Positions 17,016-25,657 of a stretch of DNA of 53,044 nt are shown piece by piece. Position 1 is the stretch's first letter; each line of letters starts with the position of its first letter. The translations under genes were made by a program, and so were the position numbers. The stretch comes from UBA4874 sp002399435 (GTDB lineage Bacteria > Bacillota > Clostridia > Caldicoprobacterales > DTU083): NCBI GenBank assembly GCA_036823195.1, contig DAISGI010000016.1:1-53044 (forward strand), in the 5' to 3' direction. Below the pieces are notes generated by a model. The model did not search any database and was not told where the DNA came from. It saw only the letters and a list, made by a program, of their open reading frames with translations.

Positions 17016-17801
17016 TTATAAGGTTGCCATCTTTTCAAGTTCAGCTATATACAGCCCTACATCCTCCGGGCAATGCGCGTCGGACGCAGTTTGTATCTTT
17101 ACGTTATGCGACCTGAGGGACTTTATCAAACCCTCAGCCATGCCAAGTTCCGCTGTTTCAGGAAACCGTCTGTATGAGCCACTGTTCTGTTCAGCGTACA
17201 TATTATTTTCCGCCAGAGCGGAAGCAAGCTGGTCATAATATTCGGTAAGGGGAAATGATGGCTTATGGCCAAATAGCTTAATGCAGTCAGGATGCGCTAT
17301 GCCACTGTATATGCTGCTGTTAGCAAGGTCAACACTTATTTCAAAATAACGGCGATATGCTTTATCGACATCGACGCCCTGCCAATGCTCCGGTTGGTGG
17401 TCGTAGGCAAAGCCATCGATAAAGTGAACGCTGCCGACCAGGAAATCGAGCCCGGAATCTTTTGTATTTTGGTAGACTAAATTCTCGAACTCTTTGAAAT
17501 AGCAAACCTCTAAGCCGAACTTAATCTTGATACCGTTGTCTTTTTGTCTGACTTTTTCGACCAGATGCAAGTAGTCGGACAAATCCAACACTCCAGCTTT
17601 TCTGTGGAACCATTTGTCAATGTAATCGCTGTACGCGCAAACATCATCGTACATGGAAACAAACTCACGAAAACGGTAGCAATGCTCTAACAGCCAGATT
17701 TCATCAAGTTTCCTTTCCTTGGCTGTTTGGACGAATTGGTTAATCCAATCCATAGTATATTTGCCTCGCTCAATATGAATATGGCAATCAAGCATTGTCA
17801 T
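17016..17801 (-). CDS. PHP-domain phosphoesterase (histidinol-phosphatase-like)
   Basis: 261 residues. The PHP metal motifs are present in order: DCHIH near the N-terminus, LLEHCYR, GLEVCY, GSVHF, GIAHPD and SDAHCPEDVG. This is the monofunctional HisK-type histidinol-phosphatase layout, but no histidine-biosynthesis gene is in the window, so the substrate stays open. I start at the ATG at 17799-17801, 7 bases after GGAAGGGG and forming an ATGA overlap with the upstream MutS-family remnant. The GTG two codons earlier is too close to that site. Confidence 0.82.
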   Translation of the reverse strand: MTMLDCHIHIERGKYTMDWINQFVQTAKERKLDEIWLLEHCYRFREFVSMYDDVCAYSDYIDKWFHRKAGVLDLSDYLHLVEKVRQKDNGIKIKFGLEVCYFKEFENLVYQNTKDSGLDFLVGSVHFIDGFAYDHQPEHWQGVDVDKAYRRYFEISVDLANSSIYSGIAHPDCIKLFGHKPSFPLTEYYDQLASALAENNMYAEQNSGSYRRFPETAELGMAEGLIKSLRSHNVKIQTASDAHCPEDVGLYIAELEKMATL

Positions 17802-18079
17802 CTCCACACCCCTTCCTTTATATAGCGGTTGGCCCGCTCGTGGGCATTCTCCACAATGCCGCTGTCAAAACCTATCATTCGTAAAAGATTAATGGCATTG
17901 CGTGACTCCGCAGGACCTTTCCGGAGAACATAATCGAACAGCATAGTCTCCTCCCGCACCGTTTCCTCAAAGTGGTACAAGCGATAGCGGCCTTTCAGCA
18001 GAGAGCACAGTTCAATATCATGGGTCGCCGCCCGTATCGCAATCCGCCCTTGATGGGAATTTACGCTCTGATGTTTCAT
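17798..18079 (-). pseudogene. C-terminal remnant of a MutS-family ATPase
   Basis: 93 codons. From RIAIRAATHDIELC onward the sequence is the end of a MutS-like ATPase domain: the THD switch region, then LFDYVLRKGPAESRNAI, then the short C-terminal helix. The Walker A and B parts and everything before them are absent. The same tail pattern (STHDVEL, FFDYKLRKG, TRNAIYL) occurs in the intact MutS-like protein at 44603-46456. The first dozen codons (to about 18040) are not MutS-like, so the deletion point lies near there. The PHP gene overlaps its stop codon, so this was once a two-gene operon. Confidence 0.75.
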
Positions 18080-18326
18080 TTGTTCCTATGCTTTGTGTAT
18101 ACGTGATACCTGATTTGCTTCAAACCTTTCTCTTTATCCTTTTTATCTTCAACTTTTTCAATCGCAACTCCACTGATTAATGATTCTACTTTTCTCCAGA
18201 TTTTCCTGCAACAAAAAAATGGAGGATGGATATCCGATTTAGATCCTATAGATTCTGCTGTCAGGCGAAAATAACGGAAAAATAAAAAGGCACTGCAGGA
18301 CGAACAGGAAAGAAAATAACAGCATA

Positions 18327-18359
18327 ATGATCGGTATGGACGGATCCCAAGGCTTATAG
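18327..18359 (+). CDS. Ten-codon leader peptide of the ABC-F remnant
   Basis: ATG 18327 to TAG 18357 encodes MIGMDGSQGL, with AGGAAAG upstream at a longish distance. Its last codons lie in the first arm of the terminator-like hairpin that precedes the ABC-F start. Leader peptides in this position control ABC-F antibiotic-resistance genes by ribosome stalling. The function is inferred from position. Confidence 0.4.
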   Translation: MIGMDGSQGL

Positions 18360-18375
18360 GCTTTGGGATTTTTTG
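18344..18375 (+). terminator. Attenuator-like hairpin before the ABC-F remnant
   Basis: Arms ATCCCAA and TTGGGAT are followed by a run of six T, 33 bases upstream of the ABC-F start codon. It overlaps the end of the ten-codon leader ORF. Confidence 0.6.
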
Positions 18376-18407
18376 CGTCCAGTATGCGTTTGATGGAGGG
18401 AAGAAAA

Positions 18408-18640
18408 ATGATTGAACTGAGTGGCAACAATTTGAAAATGTTCAGAAAGGCGAAGGAGCTGGAAAGCGTCTGGAAAAGATCCCGGGAGGTTCTGGAGGAA
18501 ACCCTGGCGGAATTTGACGGGACGCTTCTCTTTGTTTCCCATGACCGGTATTTCATCGACAGGTTGGCGGACCGGATCGTCGTCATAGAAGACTGCGGCA
18601 CGCATGTCATCAACGGGGATTATACCTCTCCATTTCTTTC
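18408..18640 (+). pseudogene. Internally deleted ABC-F ATPase gene
   Basis: ATG 18408 has GGAGGG 7 bases upstream. The first dozen codons (MIELSGNNLK..) match the usual ABC-F N-terminus. The frame then jumps, without Walker A, linker or first ATPase domain, to the last part of the second domain: SREVLEETLAEFDGTLLFVS, HDRYFIDRLADRI and VINGDYT. About 450 codons are therefore missing. After 18640 the frame runs antisense into the permease gene. Intact ABC-F proteins protect ribosomes from antibiotics or tune translation. This copy cannot bind ATP. Confidence 0.7.
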
Positions 18641-18707
18641 TCATAGTCCAACCTCTCAGTTTGGAAAATCATATAACCAGTTAAGTAATGAGCATATAAG
18701 AAAACAT

Positions 18708-19451
18708 TTATTCCCACCGGAAAAACCGGATGGAGCACCCTATGCAAATTCCCGCTACTGCCAGCAAAATAAGGATCGGGGTAATAAAATCACCAATGGG
18801 ATCTCCCATCCAGGTGCCCTGCAGGATTTCAACACAATAAGTCAACGGGAGGAATTTTGCTATCGTCTTCACGGCTTTGGGCATAATCTGAAGCGGAATC
18901 GTCGCTCCCGAAAGAAACAGCATCGGAAAATAGACCAGATAGGAAATGGCGGTAGCTGTGCGGCTGTTGGAAGCGGTGGCGGAGATAACAAACCCGATGG
19001 AAAAAATACTGGCCATCGATAAGAGAAAGGCTGCGATAAAATGAAATGCGTTCCCCCAGAAATGAAGTTCGAATACAATCCTCCCCACAATAACCAGTAT
19101 GGCCATGCCGGCAATGCTCATGAATCCATTGACCAGAAGTTGAGGAATCATAATGGTCCCGGTACCGATTGGCGTAGCCTTGTATCTTTTCAGAACTTTT
19201 TGCTGACGGTATTCGGCCAGACCAAGCGGCAGTCCCATAATGCCGGAAACCGCCAGGATCATTCCGATATAAGCGGGCGTAAACACGTCTACGGCACAGT
19301 GCCCATTATAGAACTCGCTCGGGGTATTCCCGTATATGCCGCCAAACAGCAGAAGCATCATGGGAGGAAAGACAAAGGCAAAAAACGCATAGACATATGT
19401 ACGCATAGACAATTTCAGTTCTGTGAAAGTCATGGCGAGAAAAGCTCTCAT
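18708..19451 (-). CDS. ABC-2 type permease
   Basis: 247 residues; AGGAGG is 7 bases before the ATG, inside the ATPase gene, with a short overlap of the two frames. Six hydrophobic segments (about 20-40, 58-78, 98-120, 132-155, 165-185, 220-240) and the LPLGLAEYRQQKVLKRYKAT loop after the second helix are typical of YhfN/DrrB-like ABC-2 exporters. It pairs with the preceding ATPase for export of an unknown lipophilic substrate. Confidence 0.85.
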   Translation of the reverse strand: MRAFLAMTFTELKLSMRTYVYAFFAFVFPPMMLLLFGGIYGNTPSEFYNGHCAVDVFTPAYIGMILAVSGIMGLPLGLAEYRQQKVLKRYKATPIGTGTIMIPQLLVNGFMSIAGMAILVIVGRIVFELHFWGNAFHFIAAFLLSMASIFSIGFVISATASNSRTATAISYLVYFPMLFLSGATIPLQIMPKAVKTIAKFLPLTYCVEILQGTWMGDPIGDFITPILILLAVAGICIGCSIRFFRWE

Positions 19452-20365
19452 ACCGATTCCTCCTGTTTGCGTCCCGTCAGTTTCAGAAAGACATCTTCCA
19501 ATCCGGGATTTTTATTCGACAAATCTTCAAAGGCAATATGGTGTTCGGTCAGATAGATGGTTACGTCACGCAGCAGATTTTTTCCGATGCCATATAACTC
19601 GACGACACCATCGTGAATATTGACATCCATCATATGATCGATATTCATGAAATCCGCCTTTGCGGCGTCTGGAGAAGAAAATGTAATTTTCTGGCCGATA
19701 CCGGCCTGCTCGATCAGTTCTGCTATTGTCCCCATTGCCACAATTTTCCCCTTTACCATAATGCAGACCCGGTCACAAAGATTCTCCGCTTCTTCCATAT
19801 AGTGTGTGGTCATGAGAATGGTTTTACCGTCCCTGCGCAGGGATTTGATCAGCTCCCACATATCGATACGCGCCTGAGGATCGAGCCCGGTAGTGAGCTC
19901 ATCCAAAAAAATGATCTGCGGGTTGGCAATCAGAGCCGCAATAATCGACACCTTTTGCCTTTCTCCTCCGGATAATCTCTTGATATAAGACTTTTTCTTA
20001 TCGTCCAACCCAAAACGTTCCAAAAGAACACGATAGTCGGTTGGATTTTTATAAAAACTTGAAAACAGCCGGCAAAGCTCCTCCACTTTCATCATATCCG
20101 GAAAAGATGCCTCCTGCAGCTGAACGCCGATATGATCGTACAGCTCCTTGCGGTTTCCCGGATCGATTCCCGACACTCTGATATGACCGGTGCACGATTT
20201 GTTCAGACCTTCCAGACATTCCATGATGGAAGTCTTCCCCGCTCCGTTGGGCCCGATCATTCCGAAAATTTCGCCCGGCATGACCTCGAAGGAAATATTG
20301 TCAAAAAAAAGCCCACCGATAGGATGGGCTGAAATGTTTCCCGCGCGATTTTCTGCGCAATCCAA
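19448..20365 (-). CDS. ABC transporter ATP-binding protein with abnormal N-terminus
   Basis: 305 codons from a TTG at 20363-20365. Walker A (GPNGAGKTS), Q-loop, signature (LSGGERQKV), Walker B (IIFLDELTTGLD) and the switch region (MTTHYMEEAENL) are complete, so the core should bind ATP. What is missing is the normal first strand with the A-loop (the usual vxnLtKxYG segment). In its place stands CAENRAGNISAHPIGG before LFFDNISFEV. The TTG has no good ribosome binding site. The 5' end therefore looks replaced by a deletion or recombination, and activity is doubtful. The permease follows with an overlap. Confidence 0.75.
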   Translation of the reverse strand: MDCAENRAGNISAHPIGGLFFDNISFEVMPGEIFGMIGPNGAGKTSIMECLEGLNKSCTGHIRVSGIDPGNRKELYDHIGVQLQEASFPDMMKVEELCRLFSSFYKNPTDYRVLLERFGLDDKKKSYIKRLSGGERQKVSIIAALIANPQIIFLDELTTGLDPQARIDMWELIKSLRRDGKTILMTTHYMEEAENLCDRVCIMVKGKIVAMGTIAELIEQAGIGQKITFSSPDAAKADFMNIDHMMDVNIHDGVVELYGIGKNLLRDVTIYLTEHHIAFEDLSNKNPGLEDVFLKLTGRKQEESV

Positions 20366-20376
20366 TTGTGTTATTC

Positions 20377-20388
20377 CCTGACGTCAGG
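20377..20388. other. 12-bp perfect palindrome
   Basis: CCTGACGTCAGG lies between the SPFH gene stop codon and the abnormal ABC ATPase start. It could be a regulator site or the scar of a rearrangement; no other support. Confidence 0.3.
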
Positions 20389-20420
20389 CTTTTCCTTTGT
20401 CGCTGCGTTCTTCTTTGTGT

Positions 20421-22478
20421 TTATCGCATGTCCGCCTTTCCGTCTATTTTTGCGTTTTTATTCGGCTCCGTTTTCTTCTTCGGATCTACCGTCTTCATGA
20501 TCTCAACCTGTTTCAGCGTATTCAGAATGGAATCCTTGATTTCCTTGACGCGGTCATCCTCCGGCTTGGCACTTTTACCGGCAGGTAAATCGGCGCCCAA
20601 TTTTTCACTGATCAGAAGGTTAAGCAGCATTTCGAAAGCGTTGATCGAACTGCCCTGACCCTGCCCCTGACCCGATCCCATGGTCATAACCGTCTTCGGA
20701 ACAATGTCTACCTTGGATTTTGCGATTGCGTCGGTAAACTTGCCCATAACGTCCTGAATGACCTGGTATTGCGAACCACCGTATGCCTTGACCTGCTCTT
20801 CGACAGCAAGAGCCTTGCCGATACCGACTTTGGCTTCTCTTTCCGCCTCCGCCTCCGCGATGGCCTTGATCTTGGAAGCCTCCTGCAGGGACCTCTGGAA
20901 CTCCGCCTTCCCCTGGTTGGTCTGGATCTGAATATTGATATCGGATTCGGTGAGGACCCTTTGCTGCTCCGCCTTCGACTCCGCTTCCCGCAGTTCCCTC
21001 TCCTTTGCGGCGGCCTTTTGCTGCTCAGAATAGGTTTCGATCTGTTCTATTGCGATCTGGCGCTCCCGAAGCTGGGTAAGGATCACTTCTATTTTATTGT
21101 CATTCTTCGACGCCTCGGGGGTACCGATCAGTACTTCCTCAAGCTCCAGATTGTAATGCTCAAATTTCAACTTCATTTCACTGGAAGAATGGGCCTGGAT
21201 CTCATTCCTCTCCTGAATGATCTGGATCAGCGTCTTGGTCTGGCCAATATTTTTGAAATAGGCGGAGACCATCGGATCCAACGTCTGATCGACAAGCATT
21301 TTTATATCGCCGAACCTCTGAATGACCAGAGGCGCCTTTTTGTAGTCGATATGCATCACGACCGACAAAGGTAGGGACGGCTCGAAAGCATCCTTGGTGA
21401 TCAGGCTGACTTCCTTCAGATTTTCATCAAACATATGGGATCCGGTCTGATCACTGATCCATTTCAATATGATATTCGTCGTAGGTACCATGACGATCTT
21501 TCCCGCATAAGTGTTAAACGCATACTTGCCGGGCATCATGGGTTCTCTCCATACACCCCGGTATCCCCTTTCAACGAGCTCGCCATGCTTGTAATCGGCT
21601 CCGGTCGAGTCTTCGCCCTTGGGTCCGATATAGGATACGACGACCCCCACAAATCCGACATCAATCCATGTCTTGTTGATCAGCTCCACCGTGGCAAAGA
21701 AACGGTTGATGAAATAGGTGCCTTCCACCAGAACCTGATACTGCCTGCCCCGGAAGCCTCCGGCCTTTAAGAACTTCTCCGGATCCTGGAAATTATTGTG
21801 GTAAGTCTCCGGATCCGATGGGTCATCGCCGACGGTAGGCGCTATGATATCATCCCTGGTCAGGGACAATCCGTCGTGCACGGTAACAATACCGACCTTG
21901 TCATCCGTACCCTTTATCACGATGGGCCGGAAACCATTCCTTTCCTTCAGCAGATCTGTCATCCGTCCAATTGAGGATTCCTCGGATTTGGATCCCATTG
22001 GCAGATAGTATAGCTTTTCCTCCGCGATGATAATGAACTGGGCAAGGTTAAAGGCATAGGTACCTTCCCGGACAATGCCCCTTTGCGGTCCTTTCTGGCC
22101 TCCGTTCAGCAGAAATGCCCTGGCATCCTGAAAATTATTGCTTTGCGGAACAACACAGCCAAGGGTCTGGGTCGGTTCCAGCGGTTTGCCGTCACGGGCA
22201 AACACATAAGCGATCTGCCCCTGTGGAATCGTTACAAGCGGACAGATATGCACCTTGTACATCAGCGGTGTCAGAAAATGAATACCGCCCCGTACGATCT
22301 GCGGCTGAAAACCGGCTTCCCCATTCAGCGCGATGATCTGCTCATTCAGGGATCCCCTGGGAGACCACCACTTCTCTATAATGGCGATCTTGTTATTGGG
22401 AATGATCCGGAAACCGACAAGCCACAGGACAATGAAAAAACCAGCCAGTGCGGATAAGGCAATGATCAATGTATCCAC
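20421..22478 (-). CDS. SPFH/Band 7 flotillin-like membrane protein
   Basis: 685 residues from a GTG; GGGGGG is 7 bases upstream. One N-terminal membrane anchor (about residues 4-24, IIALSALAGFFIVLWLVGF) is followed by a long SPFH domain. After it come an Ala/Glu/Gln-rich coiled coil (about 450-580, ELREAESKAEQQRV, AIAEAEAEREAKV) and a Gly-Gln-rich segment (GSGQGQGQG) before the tail. This is flotillin-like, larger than Bacillus FloT (about 510 residues). Such proteins organise membrane microdomains. No NfeD partner is adjacent. It has its own promoter. Confidence 0.85.
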   Translation of the reverse strand: MDTLIIALSALAGFFIVLWLVGFRIIPNNKIAIIEKWWSPRGSLNEQIIALNGEAGFQPQIVRGGIHFLTPLMYKVHICPLVTIPQGQIAYVFARDGKPLEPTQTLGCVVPQSNNFQDARAFLLNGGQKGPQRGIVREGTYAFNLAQFIIIAEEKLYYLPMGSKSEESSIGRMTDLLKERNGFRPIVIKGTDDKVGIVTVHDGLSLTRDDIIAPTVGDDPSDPETYHNNFQDPEKFLKAGGFRGRQYQVLVEGTYFINRFFATVELINKTWIDVGFVGVVVSYIGPKGEDSTGADYKHGELVERGYRGVWREPMMPGKYAFNTYAGKIVMVPTTNIILKWISDQTGSHMFDENLKEVSLITKDAFEPSLPLSVVMHIDYKKAPLVIQRFGDIKMLVDQTLDPMVSAYFKNIGQTKTLIQIIQERNEIQAHSSSEMKLKFEHYNLELEEVLIGTPEASKNDNKIEVILTQLRERQIAIEQIETYSEQQKAAAKERELREAESKAEQQRVLTESDINIQIQTNQGKAEFQRSLQEASKIKAIAEAEAEREAKVGIGKALAVEEQVKAYGGSQYQVIQDVMGKFTDAIAKSKVDIVPKTVMTMGSGQGQGQGSSINAFEMLLNLLISEKLGADLPAGKSAKPEDDRVKEIKDSILNTLKQVEIMKTVDPKKKTEPNKNAKIDGKADMR

Positions 22479-22512
22479 TGTATTTCCCCCCTATATAATA
22501 TCGCTGATTTGA

Positions 22513-22540
22513 ATTATACACCTGTTTCAGAAACTTACAA
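22513..22540 (-). promoter_or_regulatory. Sigma-A promoter of the SPFH gene
   Basis: TTGTAA and TATAAT are 16 bases apart on the minus strand. The spacer carries the palindrome GTTTCTGAAAC. No sigma-W type -10 (CGTA) follows, so I prefer sigma-A. Confidence 0.6.
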
Positions 22541-22734
22541 TATTATTAGTAACTTGTATTTATTAAGATTTCATAAAATCTGAAATAAATGTGAAAACAT
22601 TTGTGTCCAATCCAATATGGCTGTTCGCTTTCCCGGACTTGATGATATCTATATGGTTAAAACTTGCATTTCCGTCTGGATTATGTTACTGTTTGTCTGG
22701 GAGTTGTTTTGATTTTCCGCAGGATACGGAATCC

Positions 22735-22798
22735 CGAAATTCTAATCTGATTTTAATCTTGTTCCAACTTTGTTTCAATTCTGGAAGGCTATAATCAT
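22735..22798 (+). promoter_or_regulatory. Possible promoter region of the DUF4342/two-component group
   Basis: The stretch TTTTAATCTTGTTCCAACT then TTGTTTCAATT resembles direct repeats bound by OmpR-type regulators. It lies before GGCTATAATCATC, whose TATAAT is a good -10 about 30 bases ahead of the ribosome binding site. The repeat reading is tentative. Confidence 0.35.
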
Positions 22799-22826
22799 CT
22801 TATCAAATGAACAGGAGGATATTCTT

Positions 22827-23378
22827 ATGGCTACGATGGAACAGGTTGAAAAGTTAAAGGAGAAGGCAAATGTGTCCTATGAGGAGGCAAGAGCCGCACT
22901 GGATGCCTGCGGGGACGATATTCTGGAGGCGATGATCTACCTGGAACGGCAGGGCAAGGCAAAGTCTTCGCCGGACGGAGGTTATTACTGTTCCCGGCAG
23001 GAGGAGCCGGAAAATGAAACAGCGGATGAAGACAGCCGGAATGATACCCAAAAAGGGGAAACCTTTTCACAATTGGCCGGCAGATTTCTCCGATGGTGCG
23101 GCAGAATCGTTGAAAAGGGGAACCGGAATTCCTTCGAGGTAAGGCGGGAAGATAGGACGGTTATTGCGGTTCCTGTCACCGCTTTGGTTCTTCTCGTGAT
23201 CTTTGCCTTCTGGTTTACCGTTCCGCTTGTTATTGTCGGATTGTTCTTTGGCTGCCGTTACTATTTCAAAGGCCCGGATCTGGAATCCACCGGTGTGAAC
23301 CATATGATGGATTCCGCAGCCGGCGCGGCGGAGAATCTGAAGAACGAAGTAAAAAACAAGGGCGGCAGGGACCAATAA
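22827..23378 (+). CDS. DUF4342 (UBA-like) membrane protein
   Basis: 183 residues from ATG 22827; AGGAGG is 8 bases upstream, and the frame further upstream lacks a ribosome binding site. Residues 1-45 are a UBA-like helical bundle (EQVEKLKEKANVSYEEARAA). After a charged linker comes the DUF4342 part (NSFEVRREDRTVIAVPV) and one strong membrane segment (about 112-140). Function unknown. It is transcribed with, and 92 bases before, the two-component system; proteins of this family often sit beside such systems. Confidence 0.8.
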   Translation: MATMEQVEKLKEKANVSYEEARAALDACGDDILEAMIYLERQGKAKSSPDGGYYCSRQEEPENETADEDSRNDTQKGETFSQLAGRFLRWCGRIVEKGNRNSFEVRREDRTVIAVPVTALVLLVIFAFWFTVPLVIVGLFFGCRYYFKGPDLESTGVNHMMDSAAGAAENLKNEVKNKGGRDQ

Positions 23379-23470
23379 CGCCTTTTTGCCGCTTCGAACG
23401 GGATTGAGCGGCGTTTGACAGAGGGAGAAAGCGGTTCCCGGCAAGGCAAAAAACGGAACAGGGTGAGCAT

Positions 23471-24154
23471 ATGAATGAAAAAGTCCTGATTGTGGAGGAT
23501 GAAGAGAAGATTGCGCGTTTTATGGAAATGGAACTGGCCTATGAGGGATATGGGGTTGAAAAGGCCTTTGACGGACGAACCGGACTGGAGCTTGCCCGGA
23601 GCGGCGGTTTCGATATCATCATACTGGACATCATGCTTCCTGGCCTGAACGGAATGGAGGTACTCCGGCGCATCCGCAGGAGCTCCTCCGTGCCGGTGAT
23701 CATGCTGACAGCCCGGGATACCATTGTGGATAAGGTGACCGGACTGGACGGAGGAGCGGACGATTATATGACAAAGCCCTTTGAAATTGAGGAGCTCCTC
23801 GCCCGGATCCGCAATGCCCTTCGGAAGAAGAATGCTTCCGGGTCTGCAGGAACTCTGACGGCCAGCGGCCTTGTCCTGGATATTGGCCGGCATGAAGCTG
23901 CCGTTGGAGGTGTCCCGGTTGAGCTTACCAAAAAGGAATTCGATCTTCTTCGGTACCTGCTGGAAAACAAGGACATAGTATTGACCAGAGAAACCTTGCT
24001 GGAGAAGGTTTGGGGGTTTGATTACGCGGGAGACACCAATGCGGTGGATGTTTATATCAGATATCTGCGCGGTAAGATCGACGAGGTTTTTGGCATAAAA
24101 CTGATTCATACCGTCCGCGGAGTGGGGTATGTGATAAGAAATGAAGGAAAATAA
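23471..24154 (+). CDS. OmpR/PhoB-family response regulator
   Basis: 227 residues. Receiver domain with the acidic pair (VEDEEK), phosphorylated Asp in IIILDIMLPG (about residue 53), Thr in IMLTARD and Lys in TKPFEIEEL. It is followed by a winged-helix DNA-binding domain (LTKKEFDLLRYLLEN, TRETLLEKVWG, NAVDVYIRYLRGKID, HTVRGVGYVI). The kinase gene overlaps its end by 14 bases. Targets are unknown; the nearest candidate is its own upstream region. Confidence 0.93.
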   Translation: MNEKVLIVEDEEKIARFMEMELAYEGYGVEKAFDGRTGLELARSGGFDIIILDIMLPGLNGMEVLRRIRRSSSVPVIMLTARDTIVDKVTGLDGGADDYMTKPFEIEELLARIRNALRKKNASGSAGTLTASGLVLDIGRHEAAVGGVPVELTKKEFDLLRYLLENKDIVLTRETLLEKVWGFDYAGDTNAVDVYIRYLRGKIDEVFGIKLIHTVRGVGYVIRNEGK

Positions 24155-25559
24155 CAAGGAAAATAAAAAAGAAAACAAAAGGGAAGACTTTTCCATTGTC
24201 TTTAAACTGAACACCTGGCATCTTTCACAGGTGTTTTTTGGCTTTTTCCTGATCGATATCCTCCTGGTTATCCTTTTCTCCGGCGCCCTGGTCTCTTACG
24301 CAGAACGGGATATATGGGAAAATGTGGAACATTCAGCGGCTGAGGGCCTTCTGACGGAGCAGAAACCGGACGGCATTCAACTGCCCGGATTCCTGAACCG
24401 ATGGCTTCCGGGCCATATGGAGGGTGTGATCCGGCAATTCGTCGTCCCGTCCGGGGGATCTTCCTTTTGGAAACGGCTGGATGATGTAACATACCGGGCA
24501 TGGGTGCCCTTCTCCGGCGGCAGAACGTATTATGCGGCGGATTATGCTATGGGCGGACACCTGACCTTGTTTCTCAAACTTTTTATGGTTTTGGCCGTTT
24601 TTGAACTTTTATTTCTTCTCGGCAGCATCAGCAAAGGTGCAAGGGCCGTGAGACGTTCCCTTCAGCCTCTTTCCGATCTGGCCCGTACGGCAAAGAGCAT
24701 CAATCAGACCCGGATGGTCCAGCCTGACGTGCAGCTGCGGGATCTGGCCGGCACCATTGATACCATCAATGTGACACGGCTGGACCGGAGGGTTTCCATC
24801 CGCTCGGAACAGCGGGAGCTGAAGGATCTGGCAGGCGCCATCAACGGGATGCTGGACCGGATCGACGCATCCTACCGTTCCCAGGTCCGCTTTGTATCCG
24901 ATGCGTCTCATGAACTGCGGACTCCGATTTCCGTGATACAGGGATATGCCAATCTCCTGGACCGGTGGGGAAAGAAGGATGAAAAAGCGCTGCAGGAATC
25001 CATTGATGCCATCAAGGGCGAAGCGGAAAGCATGAAGGACCTTGTGGAGCAGCTACTTTTCCTGGCAAGGGGTGACAACGACTCCATGAAGCTGAACCGG
25101 GAAACCGTTGATCTCAGCCGGATCGCGGAGGAGGTGATGCGGGAGACCGCCATGATCGACCCGAACCATGAATATGTTACGAAAACAGAAAAAGAAGTGT
25201 ACACCATAGGGGATGCGCAGCTTATCAAGCAGGCCCTCCGTATCTTTGTGGACAACAGTTCCAAATACACTCCACCCGGCGGGACCGTCACCGTATCCGC
25301 CGTCCGGGAGGGGGATTTGGCAAAAGTAACTGTGCAGGACAACGGGATCGGCATTCCTTCGGAGGATTTGTCTCATATCTTTGACCGGTTTTTCCGCTCC
25401 GATGACTCCCGTGCGCGGAAAACAGGCGGAACCGGCCTGGGCCTCTCCATTGCCAAATGGATTATTGACCGGCATCATGCCGTCGTCGAGGTCCTGAGCC
25501 GCAAGGATCTGGGCACTCGGATAACCGTTTCTTTTCCGGCGGGCCGGATACTTTCCTGA
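24141..25559 (+). CDS. Membrane sensor histidine kinase
   Basis: 472 residues. Charged N-terminus, membrane helices at about 32-55 and 142-165 enclosing an extracytoplasmic sensor of about 85 residues, then HAMP-like linker. The dimerisation/phosphoacceptor motif SHELRTPI has His at about residue 257. The ATPase domain has the N box (ALRIFVDNSSKYT), G1 (DNGIGIP), F box (FDRFFRSD) and G2 (GTGLGLSIA). It phosphorylates the preceding regulator. Signal unknown; the sensor has no recognised fold. Confidence 0.92.
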   Translation: MKENNKENKKENKREDFSIVFKLNTWHLSQVFFGFFLIDILLVILFSGALVSYAERDIWENVEHSAAEGLLTEQKPDGIQLPGFLNRWLPGHMEGVIRQFVVPSGGSSFWKRLDDVTYRAWVPFSGGRTYYAADYAMGGHLTLFLKLFMVLAVFELLFLLGSISKGARAVRRSLQPLSDLARTAKSINQTRMVQPDVQLRDLAGTIDTINVTRLDRRVSIRSEQRELKDLAGAINGMLDRIDASYRSQVRFVSDASHELRTPISVIQGYANLLDRWGKKDEKALQESIDAIKGEAESMKDLVEQLLFLARGDNDSMKLNRETVDLSRIAEEVMRETAMIDPNHEYVTKTEKEVYTIGDAQLIKQALRIFVDNSSKYTPPGGTVTVSAVREGDLAKVTVQDNGIGIPSEDLSHIFDRFFRSDDSRARKTGGTGLGLSIAKWIIDRHHAVVEVLSRKDLGTRITVSFPAGRILS

Positions 25560-25617
25560 GTGCCTACCTTTTTTAGATTTTATCGCCTACAAAATTCTAC
25601 ACTAACCGGCGGAAGAA

Positions 25618-25657
25618 AAAGGCGATAAGTCACTTTCCTCAATGACTCATCGCCTTT
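25618..25657. terminator. Terminator after the two-component system
   Basis: A 15-base stem (AAAGGCGATAAGTCA with TGACTCATCGCCTTT, one mismatch) with a 10-base loop. T-rich sequence follows on the plus side and a T-run on the minus side. Confidence 0.75.

Noticed and set aside
20377..20388. CRE-type or CcpA site at the 12-bp palindrome
   Set aside because: The sequence does not match the catabolite-response consensus and lies downstream of, not before, an intact gene.
23261..24214. 317-codon minus-strand frame over the response regulator
   Set aside because: The plus strand carries an unmistakable OmpR-type regulator; the antisense frame reflects codon bias.
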